From: Dipylidium caninum
Lineage: Eukaryota; Platyhelminthes; Cestoda; Cyclophyllidea; Dipylidiidae
Direction of reading: 5' to 3'
NCBI GenBank assembly: GCA_017562135.1
Contig: QEYB01000841.1
Location: 1 to 64,000 of the forward strand
DNA: 64,000 nucleotides
Positions within the stretch are counted from its first letter, which is position 1. Each line of letters opens with the position of its first letter. Below, piece by piece: positions 47,375 through 60,500 of this stretch. The notes under the pieces are model-generated. The model was given only the letters and a program-made list of their open reading frames with translations, did not search any database and was not told the origin of the DNA. The position numbers and the translations under genes are program-made.

Positions 47375-49979
47375 ACGAGTTATTCAGCCTGGAGAAAGTG
47401 GGAACCATATTTTTGCACACGCCTTATTCTCAGCCCAATTCACTGCCCCTTTCCTTGGCCTCCGTCATTCCCCTTCTCCGCTTAGTCGATTCATCTCTGT
47501 ATGGCGCCCCTTGACATCCCTCACACCACATTATTACCGACTCGGTTCGCCTATATGATTTTTGACAAAACTTAGTCAAGTTAAGAATTGTTGTTTGCAT
47601 GTGGAAGTGTGTATTTTCTTGAATGGGCCACTCGTAAGATTGCCGCATAAGTAATCGACAGAAGTGGTTCATTGCGTGTTGGCTCGATCCTTCACCGGTT
47701 GGTACGAGCACTCGGCGGAGTTGACATTTCGCTGAGCCACTGGCACAATGCGTCTTTTGCGCCACTGCACAAGGCTGGAGAAGGAGGCTACATTGCGACG
47801 AGAGCTAGTGACAGTTGGCCGGAAGTCCACATTGTTCACTCAGCTGTTTGGCCTAGCGACGAGTTCTGTGGCATGTCGTTCGGGGTGGGCCAAAACGAAA
47901 TTAACTTCTTCAAATGTTTCTCGTAGTAGGGATCCGTTTTTTGCTTAGAAGGATGGATTCGATGTTCTGCGACATCATTCTCGCCCCGAGGTGAAATGGA
48001 GTTTAGGCAAATGAGCAGTCCCTGGATAATGATACATTTACTGAGTTGATCTGTCTTCCAGAGGGTGTGCTATTGGGGATTTCCGAGATCCCGACAACAA
48101 CCACCCATGAAAATAAAGTTACCAAATCAGTTTAAACCTCTACCCTGTGTTGAGTTACAGTTGCAATGAGGGCAGGTCACGGTCGAGTGAATGTGTGAGA
48201 TGAGTGCTGCAGTCGCCCTCTCTTGCCCCCGTACACCTACCGTGACGGTTTCTGAGACCTCTCTTGTCTACCTAGTCTCCTCCTCCACACCACTGCGCCA
48301 CCTTGCGCCATGGTTCTGGTTCAACCATCGTGGGAGGACAGTGCATCACATTGGCTCACCCTCATTCTCCGCGAGCATTTCAGTCACTTAGGTGCCACGA
48401 CTAGTGGCGTGTAACCGTAACCCCACGCCGTAAGGATTTGGGACGATTGACGAGAGGAAGCGAATCGGGTGCCGTGTTGGGTTAAAAACTTTCCACAAGC
48501 GGTTTTGTTTGTCTTGCTCCCATGATCGGTGTCGGAAGCAAGTCGGTCTTGCTTTCTCGACTGAAGTGGTGTTGACTTTGTGTTGCATTGGGCAACAGGG
48601 GCCATGTCGACAAACATGGGCTCTGCGTACAACTCCGCACGTAAATCGTCTTTGTTACAGGAAATGCTGGGGATTTGTTGTTATTTTCCGAGTGGTGCCC
48701 TGACTCGCAACGCTTTGATCGGGTGGATGAGGTTCCGTGTTGGTGGAGAGAGCATTTCAAACTTTCGAATCCAGCAATTGTGAATTAGGGTAGACAATAC
48801 AAAAAGGGGCAGTGCATTGGCTTTTAAGTCGCCGAAAGCTTTGAGTCCTGGAATTTTTCTCTTCAGAGGAAAATTTTGGCGATAAGTAATTTCGATGACG
48901 AGATGCGATGATGGGGCCAATCTTATTTTGATAGCGTTTTCATTAATAACTTCCGCCGGAATTGCCTATTCATTTGCAGAATTTTATCCTTTTAGCCGCT
49001 ACGTGGCATTTTCTTAAACGAGGATATACGAAGTCCGTCATCGATATGCCGCCGAAAACGCCGGTTTTATGCTTGAGAGTTGAAGAGTGTGGATGTGGTG
49101 CTTCGGAATGCAAGGCGAGGGCCGGGGCGGCTACAAGGCGCCCAGTGGATTAGTTAAAAACTACGAGATTGACGTGGTCCTGAGGTGAGATGCGACCCTA
49201 CTCCCCCCTTGTAGGGCTCATCTGCGAATCTCGTGTGAATAAACGGGAGTTGTGCTAGCTAGACCTGCGCCTATGACTTCAAGTGGTCATTGACATTGCT
49301 GCGTTGCTCCGCTGTTGCATTCAGCCGATGCCACACACTCTTGATCGCTGAGGGCCAGTTAACATCGGGCTACTTCGGGAGTGGATTTCATCGTTTTGGG
49401 CTCGGGGAAATTGTGGCCTAATTGAAAAGAGCTACCACCATTTTTACGTGGAATTCAAGTATGGCCCTACAAATAAAAGATCCCCTTCTCGGGGAAGTTA
49501 AGTTAAAGACTGTAAGGTCCCCTCTGATGTCTTCATGCACTAAGCCATTCCTCTCATGTCACTCCTAAGGTTGTCCTATGGTATGATGTCGCGGAATTCG
49601 CCTTTTTTATGAGATGTTACTAATGGATGTGACAAATTCTGGCAGAGAGGTGTCGCAATTGCACTCGACAACGCCTGGATGCACAGGCAGTGCTGTGAGC
49701 TCTGCAAGCTCTGATGTGGCGCACCCACCACATGCGCAACGCCTACTTCACATGGAATAAAAAGAGTGGTGTAGTCTCTGTTCTCTTTGCTCTTCCGATT
49801 TTATTACAATTGCCAATCCAATCCGAATAAATTACACCAGCTGCGACGACAAGACTCCCACTGTGTGACTGGTTTCGCGCCTAAATTATACCTCGTGCAC
49901 ACCTTCCTCTAATTAGTTCAAATGGCATGGAGAATGCATCCTTGAACTCTTACACGCAAAAAATAAGTTGGGAGCAGAC

Positions 49980-50678
49980 GAGTGGGAAGGATCGTATTCC
50001 CTTATCACCTGGAGCCACGATTACGGGAGATGAGTGGCATGACAAAAACACCCTCACGCCAAATTTTGGGCCTTCTTGAAGGTCAAACGGGTTTGCCATA
50101 CAGCATGCCGAAATCCTTGTTCGCCTGGCACTGCCTACAGCAGCTTCGTATATCCAAACTAATCAGTGAGACTGGGCTACACTGTGCCAATCTTTGAAGC
50201 GAAATGGGAATCGTGAGCGAGTGGAGAGGGAGGAGGAATGTCACCTCTCGCCAGTTTCCTCCTGGCCGGAAGCCATGAGAACAGGTAAGGCGCGGTTTGT
50301 GGGCATAGTGATAATTCTAATCATCGTGACTCTTCAAGACTTTAACACGAACTTTGGCCGCATTTCGACTCAAGACTTGAACACCACATGGGTACCTGCA
50401 GGCGGGCTGTGAGGCGAACTCATAAGTCAGACGATGGGGGTGACCAATAATGCGTGTGTTTTTAGTTGTCTACGCGCAAAAAAAACAATCGTTGATCGAC
50501 TGTTTGCAAGTGGTGTCGCAAGAGGAAGGGTGGCAAAGCCTACCTCGAGTGATTGCATGGTTGGAGTCCTTGAGACGAGATTTACCCGTCTTGGGACCCA
50601 ATAATACTTTGTGTAGGAGTCCAACAACCGATAAAACTGCACTCAAAATAGCTTCGCGCCTCCTCCACTTTAGACAAG
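49980..50678 (+). CDS. Unrecognised exons, probably one gene
   Basis: Three open stretches connect in phase. The first is about 49980-50167 (LEPRLREMSGMTKTPSRQIL, then SMPKSLFAWHCLQQLRISKL). The second, about 50222-50285, ends SSWPEAMRT with a GTAAGG donor in phase 1. The third, 50466-50678, follows TTTTTAG and is open for 71 codons (KKQSLIDCLQVVSQEEGWQS ... LGPNNTLCRSPTTDKTALKI). The text looks like an alpha-helical protein, but no family is recognised. It may continue the gene that starts at 45582. The region between 47930 and 49980 offers no clearly connecting exon. Confidence 0.45.
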
Positions 50679-51293
50679 GTGAGAATGAAGGTGCTTTGAT
50701 TAATGGTCCACTTATTATAAGGCTATCTCGAAAGGACGCTCATGAAGGCGTTGTAGCCCCGGTTCCTCCCGCGTTGCAGCCGGTTGGTTCAAAATGCAAT
50801 TGACAGTCGCGAGGTTAAGATGCGCCACTAAGTGACAGCATCTGTAGTCCTTCGGGTGAACGTCGACAAAAGGCATTTTAATTCAACTGTTGCCTGACAG
50901 TGAGGGCGAGAAAGTGGATATTATTAGGGGCGAGTGAAGACCCTTTTCTGCGAACCGACTTTGGTCGATGAAGGGGAATTTGTGCCAGTAAACACTAACG
51001 TGCATTTTAAGGATTTGGGATGAATTTTTATTTTTGAGTCAGTAAATAAACGGGGAGATTGAAACTGCGGAACTCATTTTCCAAAAGAGGCTTTTAAACT
51101 CCAGATAAAAGTTCAATTCCCTAATAGACTTTTATTTTCTTCTCCATATATGCAAACGATGTGGAGTCTTTTCTCCAGGCTACGATTTGGTTCGCCAAAT
51201 AGATGCTTCCTTTTAATTCAAAACATCACCAACAGTATCAGTACGTTGGGCGCGTATACGGGAAACTTCGAGAGTATATGACAACTTTAATGG

Positions 51294-51578
51294 TTGGAGC
51301 AAGTCGTCAGCCTACTGGAAGGCCCCTCGAGATTGGAAGTGAGTGAGGAGAATGAATTTGGGCATTTGAGTAGGGGAAACGGGCCACGAAGAAGGCGCGG
51401 TGTAAGAAGACACAAATTCCATTGCGTACGCATGCCTTACATTCATTCGTCTACTCGAAAAGACTGGAACGCCATCCGGCAGTTTATGTCATGTCATCGC
51501 GAAGTCTTGGGGGGATTCCGTGGCCAAAGTGGGTGGTTCATTGAAAGATTAGAAGAAGACGCTTTGAGGTTAAAGTGA
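51294..51578 (+). CDS. Unrecognised open stretch, possible terminal exon
   Basis: An open frame of about 94 codons ending in TGA at 51576-51578, with a basic patch (GNGPRRRRGVRRHK) and a charged carboxy end (WFIERLEEDALRLK). The start codon given by the frame is a TTG, so it is more likely the inside of an exon than a complete gene. It could be the last exon of the gene at 49980-50678. Confidence 0.3.
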   Translation: MEQVVSLLEGPSRLEVSEENEFGHLSRGNGPRRRRGVRRHKFHCVRMPYIHSSTRKDWNAIRQFMSCHREVLGGFRGQSGWFIERLEEDALRLK

Positions 51579-52168
51579 TACCTGGGGTTTGCGGCAGTTG
51601 GGTGCAAGAACCACGACCTGAGGGAGGACATGTGCAGCTCGTCGACTGCGCTGTTGAGAAAGGCAGTAATACTTCTGCTCGTGAACTCGAATGATTATGC
51701 GAAAAGAGGTGCCTCATCCCATTATTTCAGTAGTAATGTTAACTCTATTTGTTGAGAAACAATTGAACCCGTGCAAAATGTGTGAGGGCTCTCGACTTGC
51801 GAAATATGAAAAGATTGAGACACAGGTGAACTCGGGGGACCGAAGTCCATAAGAATTTGTATCCTTGTACTGTTAAAAGCCGAAAAGTTGAGCCTTATTG
51901 CGTTGAAATATTATAGCGGTTATTCGTGGCAGTCAATGATGGATGGAGTAAAACCATACTTCACGTAATGTTGTTTGCAATCGCATAGAATGTCAGTTTC
52001 ATCCTTCTTCCGTTCTACAAAAGTTGTCGCTGAATTTCCCGCGTCAGAGCAAAAAGTAACATTTCCCCTTGCTCTCTCTACTACACCCAACCGGAGCTAT
52101 TAAAGCTTGACGAGACCAAGTAGCCTTCTAGTGAGTGAAGCAGAGTGTAGAGGCGTCTTCATCTAAAA

Positions 52169-52693
52169 ATGCCTCCTAATCCTGTCAATCGTAAGTTCTT
52201 ATCCTTTCATCGCTCTACCATTCGACCGGTTCAAGTTAGGTGGAATGGGGATAGTTAAAGCTCTGCGTTCGTCCGGAGAACATTCAAGTGGTTTTCAGAA
52301 GAATCCGTTGAAATATCAGTGCCCTCATCAAATAAACATGTTGCATGTGGTGAGGAGGGAGGGTTGGATTTGCCCGTCTCTTTTTTCCGTTTTATACTTC
52401 TTGTAGTGAGAAGACAGGTTTCTTTTAATTGGGAATTACCCAACGCGGAGCAACACTTTACAAGAAGCATTTTAGTGCTTCAACTCCACCTCGGGATTTC
52501 ACTTATACCTGATAGAATCGATGCGATTTATTGTGCTTCTGCAGGGTTATGGGGCCATTGTGACGCGGATTCAACACCTAAATTTATGTCGATTCATTGT
52601 GGTCGCCTGCTCCATGGTGGTCGTGTGTGCTATTTGCTGGATCCCGACTTACAGCGCTTCCAGCGAGTGACGGAAAAAAAACATGTGGAGTAG
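52169..52693 (+). CDS. Unrecognised gene, probable start plus second exon
   Basis: ATG at 52169 (MPPNPVN) runs 22 nt to GTAAGT (phase 1). The acceptor CTTCTTGTAG at about 52406 opens a phase-1 exon that joins in frame (RRQVSFNWELPNAEQHFTRS, then LQLHLGISLIPDRIDAI) and stays open to a TAG at 52691-52693. Whether it ends there or splices earlier is unclear. No known domain. Confidence 0.4.
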
Positions 52694-52699
52694 TAAGTC

Positions 52700-55115
52700 A
52701 CTGGGAAATTGGAGGTGGAATTGCATTTGCTTGCACTTATTTTCTTCTCAGTCTTAGCAGTAACTTCAGCCGCAAGGTCATGTCCATTCAAGGGGAAGGT
52801 GCGCGATCCCGTAAGGAACTCGAGGGTAAGAAGTGGACTGCGTGGACTCACGCCCACTCCTCGCGCCCTCAGTCCATTCACCATCGGGAGGTGGTGGTAT
52901 ACATCATCGTTGAATGGGATTGGATTCAGCTGGATCGGCTTACACTTGCTGTTGTCATGAAGACGAGGTGTGCCATTGTGGAGAAAACGATTAATTATGA
53001 AACGACAGGAGGCGTGGATGGTCGGTGGAGCTGGTACTGGTCAAACCCGCTTCCTATTGCAGGTACATGTTGGAATGACTGCGAATACTGCGTTGTTGAG
53101 CCTGCTATAACCAAACATCACATCTTTACGCATACATGGTAAGTGTCGTGCTAACTCCTTCGGTGTCTTGAAAAGCTGTCACTTCAATTTCCTCGGTGCA
53201 CTAATATGCAGCAGCAACTCAATTCATCGAAAGGTGACAGCGAGGAAAGAATGACTACAGTTGTAAGTTATGTGACTGCCAAATATAGGAGAATATATTC
53301 TCATTGAAGTTCGGTAATTCAACGCATATTAACTTGTCCACAAGGTCGTTGGCATCCATCGCCTCGAAAGTGGGATCGAGTTTTACCTTCAGGAATATTG
53401 TCGTCGAGGGTTTCGTCTTATGTCTCGAAGTACAGTGGAGATTTATGCCTTCCTCAACCATTCTCTCTGATGACAACGTGAGGCGGTTACATTAGTTATT
53501 TTAGTAAGAGGCAACAGCACCCGAGGACAAAGTCTACGCTGGTGCTCGATCTTGAATAAGGCTGGGGACGAAAGATCAGAAGAAAGGGCGGCTCGAGCAC
53601 GCAGAAAATGAGGAAGATTTCGTCGCCTGCAAGCGGGTGGAGGAGAGTTGGAGACAACATCCCGGGAATTCATTCCACTGAAGCATAATGCCTTTGTACT
53701 ATTGCAGGCTTGGCATAGTAATAATGTGAAATGATGAAATGCGGGGTGAACTATAACTTCACTCAAAGTGTTATTGTTTGAAACATGCTTCCTTTCTCCT
53801 CTAGTAGTATTGTTTCAGATCTTAATTGGTCTTAATTTTGGCGGAAGGGCAATGCGAGTAAAAAAGACTTTACTGATCCAACCACGAAACAAAATATGCA
53901 AACCGGTCCCTGATTATGGATGCGACTTGTGCTGCAATGAGTGTTGTAAGACACAAGAGCACCCATTTTCGTCATATTGTGTTCACGTCTTCAGACAAAG
54001 GCTGTGGAGCTGTCTTTGGACACTCACCCGACCACGCCTCCCCTCGTCGTCTACCCTCAGATCTACTAATAAGCCTTCCTTTGTAGTCGGAACATTAGGA
54101 CTTAAGGAGAGGCCAGGGACATAACGGTTCTTAATAAACATCTGAAATGTTGAAATGCCTCGATTCAATCCATGTATTCTAGCCATTCGGCCGAAGGTCA
54201 ATCTGTGCCAAAAGGCTTCGTTAAATAACTCCAAGTGAAATATCCTCGCCGGAATATCTCCTTCTCTCTCGTTGCGGCACATTGCATTCCATACTGACGT
54301 TTTGTTATAATCCGCAGCACGCAAATGCCCCAGTTCGATTTGCTTATTTTGTAATTGTGTGTGCATCAGACATTTTTTAATCATCACCGTCTACACGATT
54401 TGCTGTGTCGTGATTTCTCTCCTCACTCACTCCCACAATATTAGGCTGCCTTGCGTTGTTCTCCACGTAAAATTCTGTCAACAGAATGCATTTTATTTTC
54501 CTTATTTCATCAGCATATACTGGTCTTAAGTGCAAAAGCTACTCAAATGTGAATAGTTGGCATAACTACGATTTTCGTGGGTGGTTGGGCGGTTATTCTG
54601 AACAGTCTCGGCAGAAATCCTAGTGGTTTAATGAAGATTAAGATGGAATTTAATGGAGCAAAGCGTTCAGCAAATTTTTCGCTCTATTGTCTATTTATAA
54701 ACTCAGCTTTTGCGTCTATGCTTGGCTAATGAAATTCAGTGCCTCAAAGCATCAGGACGCCTCGAGTGCACAACGACGTTGCAGTCCGTTGAGAAGCCGA
54801 CCGCTGAGGCCTCCCGACTCGCCGGAAAAAGGCACCTTTCTGTGCAGGTGTGTAGACGACGACGCGGAGATTTTGGTGCACAAGTGGCGAGCGCCGACAA
54901 CTTGGAATTTGGTAGCAAAGCGAAAAGCATAATCGCAATTTCGTCAGGTGGTCCTCCAGTCCTTTACTATCTTAAGGAGGATAATGGGAGGAAAGTGTGC
55001 TTTGTGGCAGCAACATCTAAAAAGTATTTACTTCGCGTTTCTTTTTGCTCATTAAGCGGAATGCACATCAGAACAAAGGAATGTGATGGAGTTGTGCACA
55101 GCCTGAGAGGGTAAA
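52700..55115. other. Scattered open stretches, no gene model
   Basis: Plus-strand open pieces at 52709-53142, 53304-53495, 53768-54124 (cysteine-rich, CDLCCNECCKTQ) and 54710-55114 look partly protein-like, and some have plausible splice signals. One ends at GTGTGTAG near 54848. I could not join them in a consistent phase or recognise a family. They may be exons of the gene starting at 52169. Confidence 0.3.
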
Positions 55116-57580
55116 TTCATATTTCAGAGAACGGAGTACAAGACTTCCTCATGTTAATTCATTCAAGTCGTTGATTTCGGCTCGCCAGATTTCCTTCTCC
55201 AAAAATATAAGGAGATCGAAAGGACGTATGCCTAACTTGGAGGGGAGAAGTGATTCTTCCACTCGTAAAGGTGTCTCACTTTCCCGGGGAGTGTGTGAAG
55301 CCATAACCGATCATGGCGGACGGTGAAGACGGCTAAACGAGCAAATTAATGTGGAGTTTATCTGATAATTATTCTACCATTTGGCTGTTTCCATACCCAT
55401 CCCCTGAGTTCGACAATTCTCCCACACTCACCGTCTCGTGTACAATTTTATAGTGGTAGTCCGCCTCTACCAGGTCCTCCCCGAGCGGAAAGCCCTCTTT
55501 ATATGATTAAATTTGTCGTATTATGCAGTAACTAGTTAAGATTCCCCGTTCTGCGCATCCGGATGGATGAGGAGGTCGAACATGCCGGCCATAAGGCCAA
55601 TTTACAAAAAGACGGACAGCAAAGAATCTGGTGAATTAGAGCAAGTGCCTGGCATTGCGAAGAAAATCGTCAGGTGCCTTCAATTCGCCTACATGTTGCA
55701 AAAACAAATCAGGATGTAACTTTTGTCCAAATTTGAATGCCTACTCTCTGGGACGAATTGCCTTAAGTTATAGTTTGCACATCTCAAAAATGTCTGGCTA
55801 TTGATGTCCAGGCTAAAAGAACTTTGCGTCTCACCAAATACACAAGTCGAACGACATTTCATTTGCGATAATTGAGCATAGAATACCAGTTAACTCCATC
55901 ATTCTCCTATCAAATACTGACTGCCTCGGCAGCGTCTTATGTGTTTGCTTGGAGGAGGCTGCGAGAGCGGTGTTGTATCTATGCCCCGGTGGATGATCCA
56001 AGCCCACCAGAAGCGAGGGTTTGAATTCCGCGCGCACCTAAAGAAACACCTAAATATTTCGGTAACCGTAGAAAATGGCCGCACGAAGAGATAGGCAGGA
56101 GGCAATGAGGCGACGAGAATTGGGAGAAAGTGGATGTGGCTCCCTCTTCTACTTGCACAACTGTTAAGTGGATAATCCGACAGAAATGCTGTTCTTCCCA
56201 TAGCTCCGCTAATAACATGTGCGTTTTGTTGCGACAAGTGAGATGAGGGGCCTGACCATAACTGAGGTGGAGATGTGCCCCACAACACAGTCATCAGGTC
56301 ATTACTTTAGAGTCGCATTATTCCCCCAATAAGGCTCAACTGTTTCTCAATGGTGGACTGACCAAATGACACTGAAATCCCGGCATGGGTTTCAGTGAGA
56401 TTTGACACTTATGCTCTCTGACCGCTCCGATTGGCAAGAAGAAGGCTGGTGGCCAAGACTAATCAAGAACTTGTGTTTTCAAGTCGGGCAGGTCAATAAA
56501 TCGCGGAACTGGAGCGGGGTTCTGCGCTCTTCCCGACGCAATTTCCTCTCCTCCACCTGACGGAAGTCTCTGTCGACTCACGTTTTCTTGCACGATTCTG
56601 CTAACTTGTAGAAAACATGCCCAAATTTGTGTGCATATAATAAATATACGTGTTTCCATTGATGTTTCTTGCTTCTTCCACCCTCTCCCATCTCCAGCGA
56701 CCAGTTCGTGTGACTATTGTAGAAATTAATAACAAACGGGTAGACGCGAGCTGCTAAAATGTAGTTAACTTTTAATGTGCGAGGCGAGATCTAATGCAGA
56801 AGGTCCACTCATCCGGTAGTGCCTGTCTTCTTTCCCCACGGAGAGTAATTTACCATGCATAGTCCCCACCTACTGCGACGAGGGGTTTTGGGAAAAAGCA
56901 AGTGCGCTCCTACTCATCCTCTCTGTCCCTCTGCCACCTTTTCCACCCACAGTTATAAGAAGGAGACGGAGAGTCGGGTCGACGTGTGTCCCACTCACTG
57001 TTGTTGGACAAATCTTGCGAAGTTGTTTGTGCAGTACCAAGACACTAAATGGTGGAGGAGAAGTGGGAAGAGGGGTGTTCGCTTCTTCCTACCTGCCTAC
57101 ACTACCATTTGCGTCCAATTTCCGCAGACAATTTTGTGTCAATCTGATGCAGTGCGATAGGTTGCAGGTGTTTAAATGTCCTTATGATTCAAGATTTAGC
57201 GATAATTGATGCATCATTTCCTTACTAGTGTGCCAAACATTCCTCTCTAACCAGGTCTAACCATCCTCATAGATGACCCTTAGCCTCTTCCCACGAAATG
57301 GACGAGGAGACATATCTCAGCATATTTCCCAAATATGGTGAGCGGTGGCACAATTCTGCAGTTCATTCATGTGATTTTAATTTTATTCGTAGGACGATAA
57401 TAATTAAAGTGACTCATAAGTCACTGGTATATCAGGAAGAGTCAAAAAATGCGAAAACCGAGGCAAATATGTCGATTGTGGCGAGAAATATACCTTTTGA
57501 GTTAGGGGAATAAGCGTTAAGCCCTGCCTACCTGATACGCTTTTCGCGTCTCGTTCTGAGGCGCAACTCTGCTCTTCTTC
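55115..57580. other. No gene seen
   Basis: Only short open frames. This interval would hold the promoter and 5' untranslated region of the GPCR gene, but no element stands out. Confidence 0.45.
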
Positions 57581-57582
57581 TA

Positions 57583-60500
57583 TTGGCTGGCACTTCCTCT
57601 CACACCCATTGGCTAGTACAATTGCTCGTGAAATTTCCGCAGGATCTGGCCTTTCAAAAGCCCGATTTGTCCACTTCAATAGGTGGAATTCCACATGCCA
57701 AAATGAGTTTATCGGGATTAGAGCCTCTCCCACCGATTTCCGGTGAGACAGAAATTACAGACATTTGGGAGTATCTCATTCCTATTCGTGGTCTGCGTCG
57801 AACTGAATTAGAACTTCTTGTCCCAATCAGTATTGTCTACATCATCATTTTTACTCTCGGTTTCTTCGGAAACGTAATTCTACTATGGGTTATTTTTGTC
57901 AATCGGTCTTTCCACACCCCAGTAAACTACTATCTTGTCAATCTCAGTGTCTCCGACCTGCTCATCTTGGTTCTAGGCCTTCCCCACGACCTCTATATGA
58001 TGTGGAACCGCTATCCCTACCCGTTTGAGGAGGCCGCGTGCCGCTTGAGGGCGTTTCTTGCAGAGGCTAGTATGATATCATCTGTACTGACAATTACTGC
58101 CCTCACCATTGAACGGTATATTGCCATAATCCATCCTCTCTCCACGGCTCTTTCTGGAGCCAAGAGAAGAAATTGTTCAGACGCCGCTGTTAGACTGAAG
58201 AAAGTGGATTTTTCCCGCTGTTGTCAGGATTGGGGACGGTTCAAAAAAGTTCGCATCACCGTCATTATAGTGTGGATATTATCACCACTCTTCAGTCTCC
58301 CCATCACTCTACAGGTGTCATTGAGTTACATTTTCAGAAACGACTCTACCACTAATTACCACCCCGTAATGATAAAGGAATCTTCAATCTGCACTGTCTC
58401 GGTGAGTATGTTCCACTCTCTCATCACTAATTTCACACCTAACTTTGCGGATGACGGTTTGTCGTCGGTGGACTATATAACAGTAAAATTTGTGGATAAC
58501 TATCGTTTAGCGGAGAGCCTGCTCCCTAGTGAGAGGGGAGGGGAAGCTGCTATCTCGGCTGATTATTTTCAGCGAGGCGTCAAGACGACCGACCTCGGCA
58601 ACCATTCAATCGCCCTTTTGAAGGCGATAGAGGCAGGATTGGAGGACTCTAGGGGTGGAAATTTCATAAAATTTGCTTTTAATTACTAACACGGTTATTC
58701 TGTTAGGGGCAAGGATATCAGGTATTATGATTGCAGATTGGAAAGAGAGCAGGTGGACATGGATAGAGCGGCTAATCAGTTGGAAGAAACTCATGCAAAC
58801 AATCTAACTTAGTGAGCAGCCATCCTGCCTAGGTGAGAAATGTTTCTTCATCTTGAATGAATGAATAAATGAATGATGAAATGGTTTTCCATAAGTAGTA
58901 TCTTTACAGCTCGAGATTGAAAACTAGCATTCCCTTCGTACCGTCTAGAAAGCTCGTACTCCTTCAGAATAACATAGAAGATTCGAGATTTCTATGCCAG
59001 GATTGTCAAATACAAGGTAAACATGCTCTTATCCCCGCCTTAACATAAACGAGATATATTTCTTGTCTGGTGAATCACTTCGAGTTATGATATAACGATG
59101 AATTAAGATGGTGACAGCAAAAACCCCCCCAAAACGGCGAAGATTTCACGGGGAGAGAGAGAACGCGTAATTTCAGATGTTTCCTCATCATTCAACCGAA
59201 CGGAAGGCACTTAATGGTGACGTGACGTTCAACGCCGACCTCGCATTTACAAAGAAAGTGTACAAAAAGTGAAAGGTTGAGGGAAACCCCGACTTTAGCG
59301 AGACACAGCCCACTGTCGGACATACAGAGCACATTAAGTGGCAAGAGTAGGTAGACAATGAAACCACGAATACAAGACTGAGCGGAAATGCTCGTATGAT
59401 CAGGTTCTTCTCCCATCCCATCTATTTCGCATTGGAATGACTTTACTACCTCCGAGGTGGGTATCACACCATCCTGCAACAGTAAAGGGCATACTAAGTC
59501 ACTTCTATGCACACTGCTTTGCCGATGTTCAAGAATGCCTCATCCCGGCTCTTCTTCCACGCGCCACATTGTTCAGTGCAGGCTTGGCAATCAGGACTCA
59601 GGGCTGGGAGGAGTGTACTTCCAAATGCTACACTAACACAAACCTATTGGGAGTTAAATCAGTTAAATGTGGATGTGGCAAACGTCTTGGGCGTGCCACT
59701 GCAATGTTAATTTAAAGGACTTAATCTATATATGCTGTAGAGTAGGATAAAAGTGCTTCTCCAATCGTGTAAACAACTTTAGAGTTTGGAACGCATGCCT
59801 TAGGTGTTACCTTTGATTGGAAAGAATGTCTCTTATCCTCCCGACGTAACGCGAATCAACCTGACAATGCTCTAAGGCAACGCGATTAAATAGTCTAATT
59901 TTATTGCCTTTATCAAACTTGCATAAACTGAAACTAACGTAATTAACATATTAAGAACTTTATTGTAAATTGCCCAATTTTTTGTCCACATTTTCCTGGG
60001 CAAAATTCTTTCAAATACTACTTGTACTCATATATTTATAATTGCAAAAGACGCATACGGTTCGTTCCGTTTTTATTATTTTGTCTTTATCACATCTCGA
60101 AACTCAGCTCCTTCGACATTTAATGACAGAGATGTCAACCTTATAAACTATCGAAGGTGAAGTTTGAGCAGAATCCCGGCATTTGGTCCGGAGCTCTAAC
60201 TACTCCCTCCGGGTAGGGATAATGGCGTACTACTAATTTCATTTACATTTGCTCTCGGAAACAAACAGAAAAGAGTAAATTTTGGTATAAACTACTTACA
60301 AAACAAAGGTCACTTGTTTTTGCTAATGGCGGTATTTCAAAAAAAGACTACTAAAAATATGTACCGCTCGGAAATCTCAGTTACCGGAACCAGTGGCCGA
60401 ATAAAGGGGAGTAAATTGCGCTGCCTTTTTTCAAAAGACCACTTGTATGCGTCTACACGCTCGTGAGAGTTAAGGGAGACTCGTATGACCGGAGACTTGA

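Noticed and set aside
52597..53142. 181-codon open frame (plus)
   Set aside because: It overlaps the more convincing frame from 52407, which has a phase-matched first exon. The composition (Trp-rich, no domain) looks fortuitous.
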